Of a DNA stretch of 11,435 nt, positions 8,079 to 11,435 are shown piece after piece. The stretch lies in the NCBI GenBank assembly GCA_963753185.1, contig CAVWBO010000006.1:1-11435 (forward strand). Reading direction: 5' to 3'. Source of the DNA: SZUA-442 sp963753185. GTDB lineage: Bacteria > Actinomycetota > Acidimicrobiia > Spongiisociales > UBA5794. Position 1 is the first letter of the stretch, and the number at the start of each line of letters is the position of its first letter. Both the position numbers and the translations under genes were made by a program. The notes beneath the pieces are model-generated. The model saw only the letters and a list, made by a program, of their open reading frames with translations, did no database searches and was not told where the DNA came from.

Positions 8079-8083
8079 CTCCT
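8079..8083 (-). promoter_or_regulatory. Shine-Dalgarno AGGAG deciding the epimerase start
   Basis: AGGAG on the minus strand is 10 bases before the ATG at 8068. The LpxA-like gene has the same AGGAG-10-ATG arrangement, which supports the shorter start here over the ATG at 8101. Confidence 0.55.
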
Positions 8084-8102
8084 GTGTTCGAGGGACTCCA
8101 TG

Positions 8103-9233
8103 TCAGACCGCGGCGATCGCATCCTTCACGGCGGCAGCGACGCGGTCGACCTGCTCGTCCGTGAGGTCGGCGTGCATCGGTATCGCGAGGTGTTGGGCGA
8201 ACAGCTCGGCCGACGTCGGGCACACCTGCCCTCCTCCGTACAGGGGTTGAAGGTGCAGGGCGTACGTCCCGATGTTGGCCTGCACCCCATGTTCACGCAG
8301 GTACATCGCCATGCGGTCTCTGCTCAATGCGGGATCCACGCGGAGCACATAGGCCTGCCACGAGTGCACATTGCCATCCCCGACCACAGGGAGGCGTATC
8401 CCCTCGACCTCTCCGAGGAGCTCGGCATAGCGGTCGGCGATCTCGGACCGTCGCGCAACGAGGTCGTCGAGACGACCGAGTTGCACCAGGGCGATGGCGG
8501 CCTGAATGTCACTGAGTTTGTAGTTGTAGCCGAGCTCCGAGAAGACGGGAATCGGGAGCGTGTCGGAACTCTGACGATCCCATGCGCTCCGCACCCCGAA
8601 GGCCGAAAGGCTTCGCGCCTTCTGGTAGATGTCATCGTCGTCGGTGACGAACACGCCGCCCTCACCGCTCGTGATGCCCTTGCGACCATGGAGGGAGAAG
8701 CACGAGACATCCCCGAACGATCCCGCGGGTCGGCCGTGGTGCATTGCCCCGGCGGCAGGCGCAGCATCCTCGACGAGGAAGAGCCCGTGCTCGTCCGCGA
8801 GGTCCTGAAGGGGCCCATACGGGGCACACTGGCCGATCCCATCGACCGCGATGATGCCCTTCGTCCGATCCGTGATGAGGCTGCGGCAGGCTTCGGGATC
8901 GATGTTCCCGGTTCCCGGGTCCACATCGACGAAGATGGGCGACCCGCCGACATAGAGGACGGCATGTCCTGTTGCCGGGTAGGTGTAGTCGGCAACGAGC
9001 ACCTCGTCCCCGGGGGCGACGTCGAGCGCGATCATCGCGAGATGCAGCGCGGCCGTGCAGTTGGACACCGCGATGGCGTGCTCTCGCCCCACACGTGCGG
9101 CGAAGGCACTCTCGAGCTCCCTCGAATGCGGGCCCTGACCGGCCACCCAACCGCTCGAGAGGACCTTGCGGACGGCCTCGACCTCCTCGTCGCCGAAGGT
9201 CGGGCGCCCGAGAACGATCACATCTTCATCCAT
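8103..9233 (-). CDS. DegT/DnrJ/EryC1-family PLP aminotransferase (first copy)
   Basis: The product is 376 residues, starting at the ATG at 9233, which has CAGGA 8 bases upstream; the in-frame ATG at 9242 has that element directly against it, so it is less likely. Seen: SSGWVAGQGPHSRELE (26-41), AVSNCTAALHLAM (55-67), EDAAPAAGA (155-163, with Asp156 for the PLP ring nitrogen) and LHGRKGITSGEGG (181-193, with Lys185 as the PLP lysine). These are all family hallmarks of vitamin-B6-dependent sugar aminotransferases that convert a keto nucleotide sugar to an amino sugar with glutamate as donor. It leads the minus-strand operon with the epimerase (34 bases downstream) and the acyltransferase, an arrangement expected for making an N-acylated amino sugar. 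C4 amination (perosamine or PglE-like) is my guess from sequence feel only. Confidence 0.9.
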   Translation of the reverse strand: MDEDVIVLGRPTFGDEEVEAVRKVLSSGWVAGQGPHSRELESAFAARVGREHAIAVSNCTAALHLAMIALDVAPGDEVLVADYTYPATGHAVLYVGGSPIFVDVDPGTGNIDPEACRSLITDRTKGIIAVDGIGQCAPYGPLQDLADEHGLFLVEDAAPAAGAMHHGRPAGSFGDVSCFSLHGRKGITSGEGGVFVTDDDDIYQKARSLSAFGVRSAWDRQSSDTLPIPVFSELGYNYKLSDIQAAIALVQLGRLDDLVARRSEIADRYAELLGEVEGIRLPVVGDGNVHSWQAYVLRVDPALSRDRMAMYLREHGVQANIGTYALHLQPLYGGGQVCPTSAELFAQHLAIPMHADLTDEQVDRVAAAVKDAIAAV

Positions 9234-9356
9234 GGGTGACATCCTGTCGGGAAGCCGGGTGTGCAGGCGCCGATGGTAGCGACGACCCTCCCATCATCCG
9301 CTCTCCTTCGATGGTCGCGAGCACGCGGTCGACATACGTCAGCGACCGACGCCGCC

Positions 9357-9362
9357 TAGCCT
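9357..9362 (+). promoter_or_regulatory. Candidate -10 element for the second aminotransferase gene
   Basis: TAGCCT, embedded in CCGCCTAGCCTG, resembles CCGCTAGCAT before the oxidoreductase gene and lies a similar distance from the start codon (35 versus 30 bases). No good -35 is seen, so the call is tentative. Confidence 0.27.
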
Positions 9363-9385
9363 GCCGCTCACCCGTCCACGTTCTC

Positions 9386-9390
9386 GGAGG
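9386..9390 (+). promoter_or_regulatory. Shine-Dalgarno GGAGG selecting a TTG start
   Basis: GGAGG ends 7 bases before the TTG at 9398-9400. Family homology (IPISKPEIG) begins a few codons after this TTG, and the open frame upstream lies in the opposite-strand gene region, so this ribosome site is strong evidence for a TTG initiation codon. Confidence 0.78.
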
Positions 9391-9397
9391 CGCACCG

Positions 9398-10510
9398 TTG
9401 TCACAGGTCGACATTCCCATCTCGAAGCCCGAGATCGGCGCAGCGGCCGAGGCGCTCGTGCTCGAGGTGCTCCGTTCCGGGCGCCTCGCCCAGGGCCCGA
9501 TGGTCGAGCGCTTCGAACACCTCGTTGCCGAGGCCGCTGGCACCGAGCATGCGATCGCGGTGTCGTCGGGCACAACGGCTCTCGTCGTGGCCATCGAGGC
9601 GCTCGAGCTCCAACCGGGTGACGAGGTGATCACGAGCCCCTTCACCTTCGCCGCGACCCTCAACGCCATACTGGAGGCAGGGGCGACCGCGGTGTTCGCC
9701 GACATCGGGGACGACTTCAACGTCGATCCCGACATCCTCGCCACGCTGATCACCGACCGGACGAAGGCGGTGATGCCCGTCCACCTCTACGGGCTGCCGG
9801 CCGACATGGTCAGGATCAGTGGTCTCGCCCGCACGGCGGGTATCGCCGTGATCGAGGACGCGGCGCAGTCGATCGGGGCGACCGTCGGCGATGCGCGCGT
9901 CGGGTCATACGGACTCGGTGCATTCTCGTTCTATGCGACCAAGAACGTGACGACGGGCGAAGGTGGTGCAGTCACGACGGACGATGGCGACCTGGCGACC
10001 CGAATCCGTGTCCTGCGGAACCAGGGCATGACCCAGCGATACCAGTACGAGGTGCCCGGCCACAACTACCGCATGACCGAACTCCAGGCGGCTGTCGGTA
10101 TCCCGCAGTTGGAGCGCCTCGACGACATCACCGAGGCCCGCAATGCACACGCCCGGGTGCTGAGCGATGGACTGGGCGACGTCGATGGCCTCGTTCTCCC
10201 GCACGTGCCGGAGGGCCGCACACACGTGTTCAACCAGTTCACCGTCAGGGTCACCGATGCGGCGCGGGTGACGAGGGATGAGCTGGCGGAAGCCCTCGGC
10301 CGGGCCGGGATCGCCACCGGCTTCTACTACCCCAGGGTCGTCTTCGACTACGACTGCTACCGCACCCATCCACTCGTGGTGACGTCGAAGGTGCCACGGG
10401 CCGTGGAGGCTGCCAGCCAGGTGATCTCGCTGCCGGTGCATCCGGGCCTGACGGACGACGACCTCGCGAGGGTCGTCGAGCAGGTGCACCAAGCACTGGC
10501 ACGCGACTGA
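9398..10510 (+). CDS. DegT/DnrJ/EryC1-family PLP aminotransferase (second copy, TTG start)
   Basis: The product is 370 residues from TTG 9398, set by GGAGG 7 bases upstream; the upstream extension of this frame lacks homology. Seen: SGRLAQGPMVERFE (27-40), AVSSGTTALVVAIEAL (54-69), PFTFAATLNAIL (81-92), EDAAQSIGA (153-161, Asp154) and FYATKNVTTGEGG (178-190, with Lys182 the Schiff-base lysine). The form FYATKNVTTGEGG resembles WbpE/WlbC/GnnB-type enzymes, which aminate the 3-keto group made by a Gfo/Idh/MocA oxidoreductase; that activity is inferred. It is only moderately similar to the copy across the divergent promoter region, so the two are probably not a recent duplication but enzymes for different sugars or positions. 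It converges on the LpxA-like gene with 24 bases between the stop codons. Confidence 0.9.
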   Translation: MSQVDIPISKPEIGAAAEALVLEVLRSGRLAQGPMVERFEHLVAEAAGTEHAIAVSSGTTALVVAIEALELQPGDEVITSPFTFAATLNAILEAGATAVFADIGDDFNVDPDILATLITDRTKAVMPVHLYGLPADMVRISGLARTAGIAVIEDAAQSIGATVGDARVGSYGLGAFSFYATKNVTTGEGGAVTTDDGDLATRIRVLRNQGMTQRYQYEVPGHNYRMTELQAAVGIPQLERLDDITEARNAHARVLSDGLGDVDGLVLPHVPEGRTHVFNQFTVRVTDAARVTRDELAEALGRAGIATGFYYPRVVFDYDCYRTHPLVVTSKVPRAVEAASQVISLPVHPGLTDDDLARVVEQVHQALARD

Positions 10511-10534
10511 CCTTCGGCAGCGGGAATCGCACGA

Positions 10535-11251
10535 TCAGATCGGTTGGTTCGCGACCTCGATCGACGCACGCCATTCATCCATCACCCAGGCGATCTCCCC
10601 CAGCGCGTCGAGTGAGAAGATCTCCTCAGCGGGCATGCCCTCCTTGTACCCCGCGTCGACCACGTCGATGAGGTCGGCGCCGATGCCACGGCGTTGCATG
10701 CCCACGACATTGGCGCCACGGATCCTGGCGGGACCACCGAAGGCCATGGCGAACGGTGGAATGTGCTTGGTCACCACCGCGCCCATGCCGATGATGGCGC
10801 CCACACCGATCGCGAGCCTCTGGTGCAGCACCGACGACAGCCCGAGGTAGGCGCCCTCGCCGATCCTGCCGTGTCCGCCGATCACGGCGAGACAGGCCAC
10901 CGTCGCGTTGTCCGCGACACGGGCGTGATGCGGTACGTGGGACTTCGTCATGAGGTAGCAGTTGTCACCGATCGAGGTCGTCGAGTTCTCGGCCACCTGC
11001 ACGGTGACGTGCTCACGGATCACCGTCTCGGAGCCGATGGTGAACATGCCCCCGTGTCCATCATCCCAACCTGCGCCGTGTCGGCCTCCCCGGATCTCCC
11101 CCGGCGCGCCAATGGCGACGTGCGAGCCTATGTAGTTCCCGTCGCCGATCGAGCCGGGGCCGATGACGACGGCGTAGGGGCCGATGACGTTGCCGTCGCC
11201 GACCTCCACATCGTGCCCGATGATGACGGTCGGGTGGATGCGGTTGGACAT
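10535..11251 (-). CDS. LpxA-family acyltransferase homologue
   Basis: The product is 238 residues from ATG 11251 (AGGAG at 11262-11266, 10-base spacing); a GTG at 11260 would crowd that site. The N-terminus NRIHPTVIIGHDVEVGDG and the repeats after it form a left-handed beta-helix. The LpxA signature is clear: HVPHH (105-109) aligns with E. coli LpxA His122/His125, SVLHQ (140-144) with His160, PPFAMAFGGPARIRGANVVGMQRRGI (165-190 region) with the helix boundary, and a helical C-terminus follows. The NQDLKY-type segment of lipid A enzymes is absent; residues 50-69 are instead rich in Gly and His (GGRHGAGWDDGHGG). It is also shorter than the usual 255-262 residues. It therefore acylates a nucleotide sugar, but perhaps not UDP-GlcNAc for lipid A. 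The neighbouring aminotransferase suggests an amino-sugar substrate. Confidence 0.83.
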   Translation of the reverse strand: MSNRIHPTVIIGHDVEVGDGNVIGPYAVVIGPGSIGDGNYIGSHVAIGAPGEIRGGRHGAGWDDGHGGMFTIGSETVIREHVTVQVAENSTTSIGDNCYLMTKSHVPHHARVADNATVACLAVIGGHGRIGEGAYLGLSSVLHQRLAIGVGAIIGMGAVVTKHIPPFAMAFGGPARIRGANVVGMQRRGIGADLIDVVDAGYKEGMPAEEIFSLDALGEIAWVMDEWRASIEVANQPI

Positions 11252-11435
11252 CGTGGCCACTCTCCTCGCTCGCTCGTCGTGTCATGCCGCCCGCGGCGAC
11301 ACCGCCCCGGCAGTGTCTCAACGATCGTGTGCCCCGCCTGCTCGAGGGGGGCGCGACCATCGGACGGCGGTCCGTGCGACGCGTGACGCATCATCGTCGG
11401 GCATCGGCCTCAGTGACAAGTCATACAGGGTGTGC
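11252..11435. other. Region upstream of the LpxA-like gene; no gene supported
   Basis: This end segment must carry the leader of the LpxA-like gene, including AGGAG at 11262-11266. I see no convincing promoter, RNA or protein homology. A minus-strand frame is open from the window edge to a TGA at 11318-11320 (38 residues) and could be the tail of a further gene, but the product is unrecognisable. Confidence 0.4.

Larger units (their letters stand above)
9243..9397. other. Divergent intergenic region between the two aminotransferase genes
   Basis: This stretch separates two DegT-family genes that run in opposite directions, so it should hold two promoters. On the plus strand TAGCCT at 9357-9362 is a TANNNT -10 candidate, with no convincing -35. 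On the minus strand TACCAT (9273-9278) is a comparable candidate, also without a good -35. No clear operator palindrome was found by eye. Confidence 0.45.

Noticed and set aside
8010..9239. Plus-strand open frame (409 residues) opposite the first aminotransferase and the epimerase start
   Set aside because: It mirrors the codons of the real minus-strand genes, is rich in Arg, Asp and His, and shows no family motif.
11318..11434. Minus-strand frame open from the window edge for 38 residues
   Set aside because: Too short, weak GC bias at third positions and no recognisable sequence; it cannot be told from chance.
1..11435. Search for CRISPR arrays, tRNA or rRNA genes, insertion sequences and toxin-antitoxin or defence genes
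   Set aside because: None seen: no regularly spaced repeats, cloverleaf-like segments, transposase motifs or terminal inverted repeats. The content is explained by glycan biosynthesis genes.

Overview
The window is about 11.4 kb of GC-rich DNA (most 60-base lines I counted fall between 58 and 73% G+C), densely packed with sugar-nucleotide and glycosyltransferase genes. It is an internal piece of a cell-surface polysaccharide or glycan locus. GC-rich codon use, a TTG start and TANNNT-type -10 candidates fit a high-GC actinobacterium (an Acidimicrobiia-like lineage would be plausible), but nothing in the window fixes the taxon. An LpxA-family gene leaves a diderm lineage possible. No transporter, polymerase, initiating transferase, tRNA, rRNA, CRISPR array or transposase is visible.

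Layout. Left, plus strand (1-3010): the 3' end of a glycosyltransferase, a class I SAM methyltransferase and a large protein made of a coiled coil plus two GT2 domains, joined by an ATGA overlap and a 1-base gap. Middle, plus strand (about 3040-6684): a 5'-truncated, frameshifted paralogue of the double-GT2 gene, a Gfo/Idh/MocA oxidoreductase and a GT4 glycosyltransferase. Each of these three has its reading frame broken by a single-base-type indel. Right, minus strand (9233 down to 6675): an operon of a DegT-family aminotransferase, an NAD-dependent epimerase/dehydratase and a hexapeptide acyltransferase. Divergent from it, a second DegT-family aminotransferase (TTG start, 9398-10510) runs on the plus strand and converges on a minus-strand LpxA-family acyltransferase (11251-10535).

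How they fit together (inference): the epimerase, oxidoreductase and two PLP aminotransferases would make one or two amino- or diamino-sugar nucleotides. The two left-handed beta-helix acyltransferases would acylate the new amines. The GT2 and GT4 enzymes would build the glycan, and the methyltransferase with its coiled-coil partner may modify or cap it. The set oxidoreductase + DegT aminotransferase + LpxA-like protein recalls the GnnA/GnnB/LpxA and WbpB/WbpE/WbpD systems for 3-amino sugars.

The most notable points are the cluster of frame breaks confined to about 3.1-5.6 kb, the truncated paralogue at an apparent composition step near 3.0-3.1 kb, an in-frame heptad duplication in the coiled coil, and an LpxA homologue that keeps its catalytic histidines but lacks the usual QDLKY-type segment.
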